DNA from: Geminisphaera colitermitum TAV2
GTDB taxonomy: Bacteria; Verrucomicrobiota; Verrucomicrobiia; Opitutales; Opitutaceae
Direction: 5' to 3'
NCBI RefSeq assembly: GCF_000171235.2
Contig: NZ_ABEA03000135.1
Span: forward strand, 1-64,000
DNA: 64,000 nt
Below the pieces are notes generated by a model. That model saw only the letters and a program-made list of their open reading frames with translations, was not told the origin of the DNA and ran no database searches. Both the position numbers and the translations under genes were made by a program. Below, piece after piece: positions 45,931-53,476 of the stretch. Numbering within the stretch: position 1 is the stretch's first letter; each line of letters opens with the position of its first letter.

Positions 45931-46093
45931 GGAGGGCGGGTCTCCTGACCCGCCAGACGCGGCGCAGCCGCGCCCATCCGTATCATAATCCTGTATTCGG
46001 AAGGGCGAGGCTTGCTGACGCGAGCCGAGCCTCGTCGGCAGAGATCGGCCGATCGTCCCCCCCCCCCCCTCGCCCCCCGGTGCCTGACATCAC
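45931..46093. repeat. Second copy of the palindromic element, with C13 in one arm
   Basis: Left arm GGAGGGCGGGTCTCCTGACC matches the copy at 19815-19970. The right arm is degraded and interrupted by a C13 tract (46057-46069) before the shared end GGTGCCTGACATCAC. The outermost part of the left arm is missing. It fills the space between the PEP-CTERM gene and uppS and could act as a terminator. Confidence 0.8.
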
Positions 46094-46175
46094 TTTGAGG
46101 CACCCCATCCCCATCGCCCCTTGCCTTCTGCGTTGAACAACCTCGTCGCGCCCCCCTAACTCCCGGGTTTCCTGC

Positions 46176-46982
46176 ATGTCCGACGCTCCTCCCGACGCCT
46201 CCTCCAACCTATCCACAACGACGACGCTCTCCCCCCCCGCGCCGCCCGTTCACGTGGCGATCATCATGGACGGCAACGGACGCTGGGCCCGCCAGCGCGG
46301 CCTGCCCCGCCTCGAAGGCCACCGCCGCGGAGCCGACGCCGTGCGGGCCGCCATCGAAGGCGCGCAAGCGCAAGGCATCCGTTATCTCACCCTCTACGCC
46401 TTTTCCTCGGAAAACTGGAAACGTCCCCAGGATGAAGTGGGCGGTTTGATGAATCTCCTGGAGCATTTCCTCAAACGCGAAACCAAGACCCTCGTCAAAA
46501 ATCGCATCCGCCTGCGCACCATTGGACGGACCGACGCCCTCCCCCCCCCCGTCCGCGCGCAACTCGCCGCCGCCATTGAGGCCACCGCGCCGTTTACCGA
46601 ACACACCCTCATCCTCGCGCTCAACTACGGCTCGCGTATTGAACTCACCGATACGGTTCGCCGGATCGCCGTCGATGCCGCTGCGGGCACGCTCACGCCC
46701 GATGCCATTACGTGGGACGCCATTGCCGCCCGTCTCGACACTGCGGACATTCCCGATCCCGACCTTGTCATTCGCACGTCGGGCGAGATGCGCATCAGCA
46801 ATTTTCTGCTCCTGCAAGCCGCCTATGCGGAGTTTATTTTTACGCCCGTCCTCTGGCCTGATTTTCGAGAAACCGACCTCGCCGCCGCCGTTGCCGAATA
46901 CCACCGCCGCGAACGCCGCTTCGGCTGCACCGGCGAGCAAGCGCGGGACGGAAAGGCTGAAAGCCTGAAGGCTGAAGGCTGA
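46176..46982 (+). CDS. uppS: Undecaprenyl diphosphate synthase
   Basis: 268 residues. It makes the lipid carrier for cell wall and LPS synthesis by adding isopentenyl units. Signatures are complete: HVAIIMDGNGRWA with catalytic Asp32, SSENW at 77-81, LNYGSR near 149 and DLVIRTSGEMRISNFLL at 196-212. A C10 tract encodes LPPP at 122-125, in frame. The last residues (KAESLKAEG) are encoded by a short interspersed repeat, so the natural C-terminus was probably replaced. First gene of the uppS-cdsA-dxr-rseP-ispG run. Confidence 0.95.
   Translation: MSDAPPDASSNLSTTTTLSPPAPPVHVAIIMDGNGRWARQRGLPRLEGHRRGADAVRAAIEGAQAQGIRYLTLYAFSSENWKRPQDEVGGLMNLLEHFLKRETKTLVKNRIRLRTIGRTDALPPPVRAQLAAAIEATAPFTEHTLILALNYGSRIELTDTVRRIAVDAAAGTLTPDAITWDAIAARLDTADIPDPDLVIRTSGEMRISNFLLLQAAYAEFIFTPVLWPDFRETDLAAAVAEYHRRERRFGCTGEQARDGKAESLKAEG
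46541..46550. repeat. C10 tract in uppS
   Basis: Encodes Pro-Pro-Pro in a surface loop; in frame. Confidence 0.9.
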
Positions 46983-47096
46983 AAATCCGAAATCTGAAAA
47001 AAACATCAACCCTCCATCTTCACCACCGTCCACATCCATCCTGTCGCCACTCCGCACTCCATCCTTCCGTTTTTTTTCAGCCTTCAGCCCTTTATT
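46949..47096. repeat. AGGCTGAAGG repeat bracketing the uppS-cdsA gap
   Basis: Tandem variants of AAGGCTGAA (46950-46988) cover the end of uppS, and the complementary CAGCCTTCAGCC (about 47079-47091) stands just before cdsA. The two can pair into a long hairpin across the gap. The same arrangement flanks dxr and rseP. Confidence 0.7.
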
Positions 47097-47101
47097 TTCC
47101 C

Positions 47102-48025
47102 ATGCTCAAACGCACACTCAGCACTCTTTCCCTCTGGGCCATTGTCATTGGTGTCCTCTGGTTTTTCGGCGCTCCCGGCGCGGTCGCGCTGGCCGTCCTC
47201 GTCGGCGCACTTACCCAGCTCGAACTCTGCCTGCTGGTCAGAAAAATGGGACACCGCCCCTTTGTTCGCACCAGTCTCCTTTTTGGCATTCTAATCATGT
47301 TCGCCCCGGCCGCCGAAATCGTCGCCAACGCCCTGTTCGCCAACTCCAGCTGGCAGATGGAGAGCGGCAGCTTTTTTCTCCTCCATGCGTGCCGGTTTGC
47401 GGGCAACCCCGCCAACCTCCTTGCCCTTGCCGCCATCGTTTGTGTTCTCCTCCTCCTCGCGCGCCGCGACATGGAAAACCGCGTCGAGTCCCTTGCATGG
47501 ACGCTCTTCGTTCTCCTCTGCGTTCCCTTCCTCCTCCATTACCTTGTCAGGATAATTTGCATCAACGTCCCCCATCCCCGTACCGGTGTTGTCCTTGCCC
47601 TTTGGCTCATTGCCACCGCCAAGTTCTGCGATGTCGGTGCGCTCCTCACCGGGCTGGCCTGCGGCAAACACAAAATGGCGCCGCTCACCAGTCCCAAGAA
47701 AACCTGGGAAGGCGCGGTTGGCGGTGTCCTAACCTCCGTGTTGGTCAGTGTTGTCATCGTCGCCTACTGCAGTGCATGGCTCCCCGACTCCCTCACTCCT
47801 GCCATTGCCGCCGCCATCGCCGTCCCCATTGCAATCCTCGGCATTGTCTCCGATCTGCTTGAGTCCGTCATCAAACGTCGGGCCGGTGCCAAAGATTCCG
47901 GCAACATCATCCCCGGCATCGGCGGAATATTTGACCTTACCGACAGCCTCCTCCTCGCCGCTCCCGCTGCTTGGTTCCTCCTGGCCTCCCCAATCGGACT
48001 CCTTCTCTTCGCCCTATTCCAGTAA
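47102..48025 (+). CDS. cdsA: Phosphatidate cytidylyltransferase
   Basis: 307 residues of mostly transmembrane sequence. It makes CDP-diacylglycerol from phosphatidate and CTP. The C-terminal family signature is present: SPKKTWEGAVGG near 197, SDLLESVIKRRAGAKDSG and PGIGGIFDLTDS near 268-279, where the usual HGG and DR appear as IGG and DL. Standard neighbour of uppS and dxr in many bacteria. No Shine-Dalgarno sequence precedes the ATG. Confidence 0.9.
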   Translation: MLKRTLSTLSLWAIVIGVLWFFGAPGAVALAVLVGALTQLELCLLVRKMGHRPFVRTSLLFGILIMFAPAAEIVANALFANSSWQMESGSFFLLHACRFAGNPANLLALAAIVCVLLLLARRDMENRVESLAWTLFVLLCVPFLLHYLVRIICINVPHPRTGVVLALWLIATAKFCDVGALLTGLACGKHKMAPLTSPKKTWEGAVGGVLTSVLVSVVIVAYCSAWLPDSLTPAIAAAIAVPIAILGIVSDLLESVIKRRAGAKDSGNIIPGIGGIFDLTDSLLLAAPAAWFLLASPIGLLLFALFQ

Positions 48026-48070
48026 ACCCCCTCCCTCCCCGCGCCCATCATTCAGCCTTCAGCCCATTAC

Positions 48071-49237
48071 ATGAAACGCGTCGTCCTCCTCGGAGCCACC
48101 GGATCGATCGGAGAAAACACCCTCGCCGTCCTTCGTGCCCACCCCGACAAACTCCGACTCATTGGCGTCGGAGCCTGTCGCAACGCGCAAAAACTTGCCG
48201 CCATCTGCCGCGAATTTTCCGTCCCCCACGCCGCCCTCACAGACCCCGTCGCCGCCAATGCATCCCCCCCCCCCCCCCCCCTCACAAAACTCCACACCGG
48301 CCCCGATTCCCTCTCCATCCTGGCAACGCTCCCCGAAGCCGACATCGTTCTCGTCGCCGTCGTTGGCACCGCCGGGCTTGCCCCCGCGCTCGCCGCCCTT
48401 GCCGCCGGCAAAGACCTCGCCCTCGCCTCCAAAGAAATTCTCGTCCTCGCCGGCCCCTTCGTCCTCGCCGCCGCGAAAGCCAGCGGAGCCCGACTCCTCC
48501 CCGTGGACAGCGAGCACAACGCCGTTTTCCAATGTCTCACCGGCCACTCTGCCGACGACGTCCGCCACATCCACCTCACCGCCTCTGGAGGAGCCTTCCG
48601 CGACTGGCCCGCTGCGCGCCTCGCCCACGCCACTCCCGCCGACGCCCTCCGGCATCCCAACTGGAGCATGGGCCCCAAGATCACCGTCGATTCCGCCACG
48701 CTCGCCAACAAAGGACTCGAACTCATCGAAGCCCAAATCCTCTTCGGCCTCCGCCCCGATCAATGTCACGCCGTCCTCCACCCGCAAAGCATCGTGCATG
48801 CGCTCGTTGAATACACCGACGGCTCAATCATGGCGCAAATGACCCCCCCCTCCATGACCTTCCCCATCCAGCACGCCCTGCTTCACCCCGACCGCGCCCC
48901 CGACGCCGCCCGCACCACGCTCGATTTCACCCAAACCCTCTCGCTCGACTTCCGCCCCATCGACCCCGCCCGCTATCCCATGCTCGGCCTCGCCCGCGCC
49001 GCCATGCACGCAGGAGGCGCGGCCCCTGCGGTTTACAACGCCGCCAACGAAATCGCCGTTGCCGCCTTCCTCGCCGGTCGGCTCCCCTACCTTGCGATTC
49101 CCCAAGTCGTGGAGCAGACTCTCTCCACGATCCCGATCGATATGATGACCACGCCCACCGAACTTTCCGCCGTCCTTGCGGCCGATGCCGAAGCCCGCCG
49201 AATCGCGGAGCAAAAGGCTGAAGGGCTGAAAGCCTGA
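48071..49237 (+). CDS. dxr: 1-deoxy-D-xylulose 5-phosphate reductoisomerase
   Basis: 388 residues. It performs the committed step of the MEP isoprenoid pathway. The NADPH-binding GATGSIG is at residues 8-14, and PVDSEHNAVFQ, ASGGAFRDW and HPNWSMGPKITVDSATL hold the metal and substrate ligands. A C18 tract encodes five prolines near residue 66 (NASPPPPPLT), a C8 run lies later; both are in frame. The C-terminus (EQKAEGLKA) is encoded by the AGGCTGAAGG repeat. Confidence 0.95.
   Translation: MKRVVLLGATGSIGENTLAVLRAHPDKLRLIGVGACRNAQKLAAICREFSVPHAALTDPVAANASPPPPPLTKLHTGPDSLSILATLPEADIVLVAVVGTAGLAPALAALAAGKDLALASKEILVLAGPFVLAAAKASGARLLPVDSEHNAVFQCLTGHSADDVRHIHLTASGGAFRDWPAARLAHATPADALRHPNWSMGPKITVDSATLANKGLELIEAQILFGLRPDQCHAVLHPQSIVHALVEYTDGSIMAQMTPPSMTFPIQHALLHPDRAPDAARTTLDFTQTLSLDFRPIDPARYPMLGLARAAMHAGGAAPAVYNAANEIAVAAFLAGRLPYLAIPQVVEQTLSTIPIDMMTTPTELSAVLAADAEARRIAEQKAEGLKA
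48264..48281. repeat. C18 tract in dxr
   Basis: Eighteen C inside the NADPH-binding domain coding region; in frame here. A one-base slip would end the protein early. Confidence 0.92.
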
Positions 49238-49355
49238 AGGCTGAATGCCCCCGCCGCGATAATACACAAACGAACACCAACAACCTCCCATTACCAACTC
49301 CACCCTTCAGCTTCCACCATCCACCCTTCAGCCTTCAGTCCTTCAGCCTTTTCCC
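49213..49355. repeat. AGGCTGAAGG repeat bracketing the dxr-rseP gap
   Basis: AAAGGCTGAAGGGCTGAAAG-type units at 49213-49245 cover the end of dxr, and complementary TTCAGCCTTCAG units at about 49302-49355 run up to the rseP start. They can pair across the 120-base gap. A shorter CAGCCTTCAGCC unit (48052-48063) precedes dxr. Confidence 0.7.
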
Positions 49356-49357
49356 AC

Positions 49358-50845
49358 ATGTCCATCACCACCGTCCTCTCACTCCTCTGGGCCCTCGTCC
49401 TCATGGCCCTCTTTTTTGGCGGCTCGATCTTCGTTCACGAACTCGGCCACTTCCTCGCCGCCCGCCGCCGCGGGGTGAAAGTGGACCGCTTCTCCATCGG
49501 ATTCGGCCCCAAAATCTTCGCCTGGACCGGCAAAGACGGCGTCGAATACCGCCTCTCCTGGATACCCCTCGGCGGCTACGTTGCCCTCCCGCAACTCGCC
49601 GACATGCGCGGCATTGAGGGCGAACCCACAAGCGTTGCTTCCGATTTGGATGTTGGACGTTCGACGTTGGACGTTGGATGTTCGGGGCGAAGCCCCGCCC
49701 CCCCCCCCTCCTATTCCACCAAAATGCTCGTCTTCGTCGCCGGAGCCGTCTGCAACATCATCTTCGCCTTCGCCCTCGCCTCCATCCTCTGGATCGCCGG
49801 ACTCCCGCAGGAGGAACCCACCCAAATCGGCTACGTCGCCAGCACCCTCGTCACGACCGATGGCAACAAAATCCCCTCTCCCGGTGCCACCGCCGGCCTC
49901 CGCCCGGGCGACATCATCACCCACGTTGACGGCAAAGCCGTGTCCCGCTTCCGCGAAATCGAAGACCTCGTCATCCTCGGCTCTGGACGCACCCCCGACG
50001 GCTCCCCCGAAGTCGCGCTCACCGTCCTGCGCGACAACACCCCGCTCACCCTCAGCCTCATCCCCGCCTACGTCGGCCCCGAACGCATTCGCTCCATCGG
50101 CATCGCCCCCTCCGCCAACCCCGCCGTGGACAGCTTCTCCGCCGACAGCGCCGCGCGCGACGCCGGCCTGCGTATCGGCGACATCATTACACACATCGAC
50201 GACCGCGCCGCCTACTATGTCGGCTCCATCTCCGACTACCTCCGCGAACACGGAGCCAAGCCCGTCCGCGTCTCCGGCCTGCGTGACGGCCAGCCCTTCA
50301 CCCTCACCGTCACCCCGCGTCTCGTTAACGACGAAAACACCGGCCAGCCCGTCCCCCGCATCGGCGTTCTCCTCAACCCCCACATCCTCAACGCCCCCCT
50401 CGTCCACATCCCCCCGCACGAACAAATCGCGCGCCACATACGCACCACCTGGCGCACGATCGTCAGCCTCGTGAGCCCCAAGTCCGACATCGGCGTTTCC
50501 AAACTCAGCGGCCCCGTCGGCATCGCCCACGTCTTCATCCGCCTCGCCCAAGTCGATCTGCGCAGCGTCATCTGGTTCACCGTTCTCCTCAACATCAACC
50601 TCGCCATCTTCAACCTCCTTCCCATCCCCGTCCTCGACGGCGGGCACATGATGTTTGCCACCATTGGAAAACTCCGTGGCCGCCCCCTTCCCATGAAATT
50701 CGTCATGAACACCCAGGCCGTTTTCATGGCCCTGCTCCTCACGATGATCCTCTACGTGTCCTTCTTCGACATCCGCCGCGTCAAACGCGACATCATGCCC
50801 GACACACCCGCCGTCGAACAACCTGCGGACGCTCCAGCCAAATAA
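49358..50845 (+). CDS. rseP: Site-2 membrane metalloprotease, RseP/RIP type
   Basis: 495 residues. The zinc motif HELGH is at 27-31 in the first transmembrane region, and LLPIPVLDGGHMM with the third metal ligand lies near residue 420. Two PDZ-like domains are in between (GLRPGDIITHVDG near 175; GLRIGDIITHIDD near 268). It would carry out regulated intramembrane proteolysis in envelope stress signalling. Residues about 92-120 are an interspersed-repeat insertion (SDLDVGRSTLDVGCSG plus a poly-C peptide) just before the second transmembrane segment; in frame. Confidence 0.92.
   Translation: MSITTVLSLLWALVLMALFFGGSIFVHELGHFLAARRRGVKVDRFSIGFGPKIFAWTGKDGVEYRLSWIPLGGYVALPQLADMRGIEGEPTSVASDLDVGRSTLDVGCSGRSPAPPPSYSTKMLVFVAGAVCNIIFAFALASILWIAGLPQEEPTQIGYVASTLVTTDGNKIPSPGATAGLRPGDIITHVDGKAVSRFREIEDLVILGSGRTPDGSPEVALTVLRDNTPLTLSLIPAYVGPERIRSIGIAPSANPAVDSFSADSAARDAGLRIGDIITHIDDRAAYYVGSISDYLREHGAKPVRVSGLRDGQPFTLTVTPRLVNDENTGQPVPRIGVLLNPHILNAPLVHIPPHEQIARHIRTTWRTIVSLVSPKSDIGVSKLSGPVGIAHVFIRLAQVDLRSVIWFTVLLNINLAIFNLLPIPVLDGGHMMFATIGKLRGRPLPMKFVMNTQAVFMALLLTMILYVSFFDIRRVKRDIMPDTPAVEQPADAPAK
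49643..49708. repeat. TTGGATGTTGGACG repeat plus C11 inside rseP
   Basis: Variants of TTGGACGTTGGATG (49645-49683) are followed by a small hairpin (CGGGGCGAAGCCCCG) and 11 C (49698-49708). Together they form an in-frame insertion of about 28 codons. Confidence 0.85.
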
Positions 50846-50881
50846 CATCCGGCTTACGGATTACCGATTACTGCTCCCAGC

Positions 50882-53000
50882 ATGAACTATTGTTCATCCC
50901 GCTACGCCACCGTTCGCCGTTTCACGACCGAAGCCAAGGTCGGCGCCGTTGGCATCGGACACCAAAATCCGGTGCGCGTGCAGTCGATGACCACGACCAA
51001 CACGCAGGACGTCGAGGCGACCGTAAAACAATCCATCGCCCTCGCCGAAGTCGGTTGTGAAATCGTCCGCGTCACCGCGCCCAACCACGCCGCCGCCCGC
51101 GCCCTCAAGGACATCCGCAAAAAACTCACCGCCGCCGGCTTTGGGCACATCCCGCTCGTGGCCGACATCCACTTCCTGCCCTCCGCCGCGATGGAGGCCG
51201 TCGAGCACGTCGAAAAAATCCGCGTCAATCCCGGCAACTACGCCGACAAGAAAAAATTCGCCGTCAACGAGTATTCGGATGCCGAATACGACCGCGAACT
51301 TCAGCGCATTTACGAAGCCTTCACCCCGCTCGTTCTCCGCGCCAAAGCCCTTGGCCGCTCCCTTCGCATCGGCACCAACCACGGTTCCCTCTCCGACCGC
51401 ATCATGAACCGCTATGGCGACACCCCGCTTGGCATGGTCGAGAGCGCCCTTGAGTTCCTGCGCATCTGCGAAAGCCACAATTTCAAAAACATTGTGCTCT
51501 CGATGAAGGCGTCCAACCCCAAGGTCATGATCCAGGCCTACCGCCTTCTCGTCGCCCGCATGGATCAGGAAAACATGCACTACCCGCTCCATCTCGGCGT
51601 GACTGAGGCGGGCGACGGTGAAGACGGCCGCATAAAAAGCGCCATTGGCATCGGCAGCCTCCTCCACGACGGACTCGGCGACACCATTCGCGTCTCCCTT
51701 ACCGAGGACAGCGTTTACGAAATCCCCGTCGCCCAAAAACTCGCCGCCAAAGCCCACGCCATCTGGGCAAATGGTAGGGAGGCCTCTCCGAGGCCTCCGT
51801 CGTCGTACCAGTTGAAGGAATGCGAAACGCATAAAAATTCGGCGCGCAATTGCGGAGGCCTCGGAGAGACCTCCCTACCGAATACTGCCTCCTCGACCAC
51901 CGATAGCATCGACCCCTACCACTACACCCGCCGCGAAATCCTCCCGCAAAAACTAGCCTGCGGAATCCCTGTCGGCCCCGACCATCCCCCGCGTGTCTTC
52001 ACCCGTGACGTTTACCCTCCCCCCCCCCCCCCCTCTGCCGACACTCCCATCGAAGGCCGCATCATCGCCATCCCTGACACCGCCACCCTAACCGCCTTCG
52101 TGGCGCGGGCTTTTTCTGCCAAACGCCCACACCCCTTTCGTGGCGCGGGCGTCCCGCCCGCAACCCTTGCCCCTCAGCCAAAAACCGCCGACCCCCTGCC
52201 GCCCCCATTCGTCCTCGACCTCGCCCCATCCATCACGCTCGCCGAACTCAAATCTCAAATCTCCAACCCCGAACTCCCGCCGTTAATCCTCCTCCGCTCT
52301 TTCACCTCCTCAAACACCGACGCCACCGTGCTGCGCGAATTTGCCGCCTACGCTCACGCGCAGCACCACACCCTCGCCATCGCAACAACCGCCGACGCCC
52401 TTGCCACGCTCGCGCCCACACTCCGCACGCTTCCACCCGACCAACGTCTCATCTTTACCCTCCCCCCCCCCCCCCCCCCCCATTTCGCATCCCCAAGATT
52501 TTCTTTCGCGACTCCTCGACGCCTCGATCCTCACCGGCGCTCTCCTTTGCGACGGCATTGGAGACATTGTGAGCATTGAAACTGACCCCGACCCCACCCG
52601 CGCCACCAAACTCGCCTACAACATCCTGCAAGGCGCTGGAGCCCGCGTATCCAAAACCGAATACGTAGCCTGTCCTTCCTGCGGACGCACCCTCTTTGAT
52701 TTGCAAACCACCACGCAACGCATTCGTGAAAAAACCGGCCACCTCAAAGGCGTGAAACTCGCCATCATGGGCTGCATCGTGAATGGCCCCGGCGAAATGG
52801 CGGATGCCGATTTTGGATACGTCGGAGGCGCACCGGGGAAAATCAACCTCTACGTCGGCAAAACCTGCGTCCAATACAACATCCCCCAAGCCGAAGCCGA
52901 CGCCCGCCTCATCGCCCTCATCAAAGAACACGGCAAGTGGATGGAGCCCGCCGATGCCGTGCCCGAAGCTCCCGTCCCGGTGCCTTCTGGTTCAGGCTGA
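50882..53000 (+). CDS. ispG: 4-hydroxy-3-methylbut-2-enyl diphosphate synthase, frame broken at C20
   Basis: This is the long form of IspG (about 705 codons if joined), acting late in the MEP pathway. The TIM-barrel domain (residues 1 to about 290) is intact and typical ([53 protein letters not shown]). The iron-sulfur domain ([33 protein letters not shown]) is encoded at about 52485-53000 but in the next frame. The switch is at the C20 tract 52462-52481: the first frame runs to a stop ending at 52579, the second to 53000. One C fewer or two more would join them. The insert region 51760-52490 contains three different repeats and a C15 tract. Confidence 0.88.
51773..51879. mobile_element. GGTAGGGAGGCC-family element inside ispG
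   Basis: A 107-base element with the inverted termini GGTAGGGAGGCC / GGCC-variant CTCCCTACC, matching the intergenic copy at 3669-3844. It is translated in frame as part of the IspG insert (start [15 protein letters not shown]). It lies at the end of the TIM-barrel domain. Confidence 0.85.
52019..52033. repeat. C15 tract in ispG
   Basis: Fifteen C encoding prolines in the inter-domain insert ([13 protein letters not shown]); in frame. Confidence 0.92.
52099..52163. repeat. GCGGGCGTCCCGCCCGC repeat copies in ispG
   Basis: CGTGGCGCGGGC occurs at 52099-52110 and again at 52139-52150, the latter continuing as GTCCCGCCCGCAA to 52163. It is the complement of the unit at 39829-39850 between other genes. 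It is translated in frame. Confidence 0.8.
52462..52481. repeat. C20 tract at which the ispG frame changes
   Basis: Twenty C. Upstream the good frame is [10 protein letters not shown], downstream it is [20 protein letters not shown] in the +1 frame. This is the only coding tract in the window at which the frame is not continuous. Confidence 0.93.
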
Positions 53001-53229
53001 CCGGTAAACGACGGGGAATTATCGGAAATCCTGTGTCCGGGCTCCGTGTTCTGCAAAGTCGTTTTGGAAGAACAAAGGCGTGAAGCCGCAAAGAGAAGTG
53101 CCTGCTTGACCTCGGCTTCGGAAAACGCCAGACAACGCCCTTCTCTCGTCGCATCGACGCAATTTTCCGCCAACTCATTCAACCCAGGCATCACTTAACC
53201 CGGAAACCACTAACCCAAAATAACTCTAG

Positions 53230-53391
53230 TTTTGCGTAGCTTCGGCTGCTGTCGTTATCGAAACCTTGGAAATTTCGAGATAGAGAGGCCGCGCTGGAGA
53301 TGCGCCCCGTGCTGGGGCGCATTGAAAGCGTCTTCTCTATGGGCCTTCCAAGGTGCCCGATAACGGACGCAAGTAAATGCGTCCCTTTTTT
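53230..53391 (+). ncRNA. Long irregular hairpin RNA candidate (6S-like or attenuator)
   Basis: Successive stems pair over 140 bases: 53232-53237 with 53367-53372, 53253-53260 with 53358-53365 (CGTTATCG/CGATAACG), 53263-53271 with 53346-53354 (ACCTTGGAA/TTCCAAGGT), 53280-53286 with 53334-53340, 53292-53295 with 53327-53330, and an apical stem 53300-53308 with 53314-53322 (ATGCGCCCC/GGGGCGCAT). An AGC-TTCG-GCT mini-hairpin sits at 53238-53247. A terminator follows. A weak promoter (TTAACC, 17 bases, AAATAA at 53218) would start it near 53230. The 6S family is suggested by shape only. The other sequence of the gap, 53001-53229, shows no convincing gene. Confidence 0.6.
53365..53391 (+). terminator. 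Intrinsic terminator
   Basis: A 7-base GC-rich stem (GGACGCA / TGCGTCC) with loop AGTAAA is followed by C and six T. Its left arm overlaps bases that can instead pair with 53232-53237, so the two structures are mutually exclusive. Confidence 0.75.
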
Positions 53392-53476
53392 GTATCCAAG
53401 TAACAAGGGTTTTCTCCTCGCCCTTGAATCAAGGGTACATCCAAGGACATTGGCAAAAGCGCGTTCCTTTTGCCTT

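Noticed and set aside
52850-53194. Small minus-strand frame after ispG, possible antitoxin-like gene
   Set aside because: Its second half overlaps the conserved IspG domain on the other strand, and the first half (about 55 residues) shows no clear motif or start signal.
53230-53391. Signal-recognition-particle (4.5S) RNA
   Set aside because: A long hairpin is present but the conserved apical GGAAGGAAGCAGC-type motif is missing.
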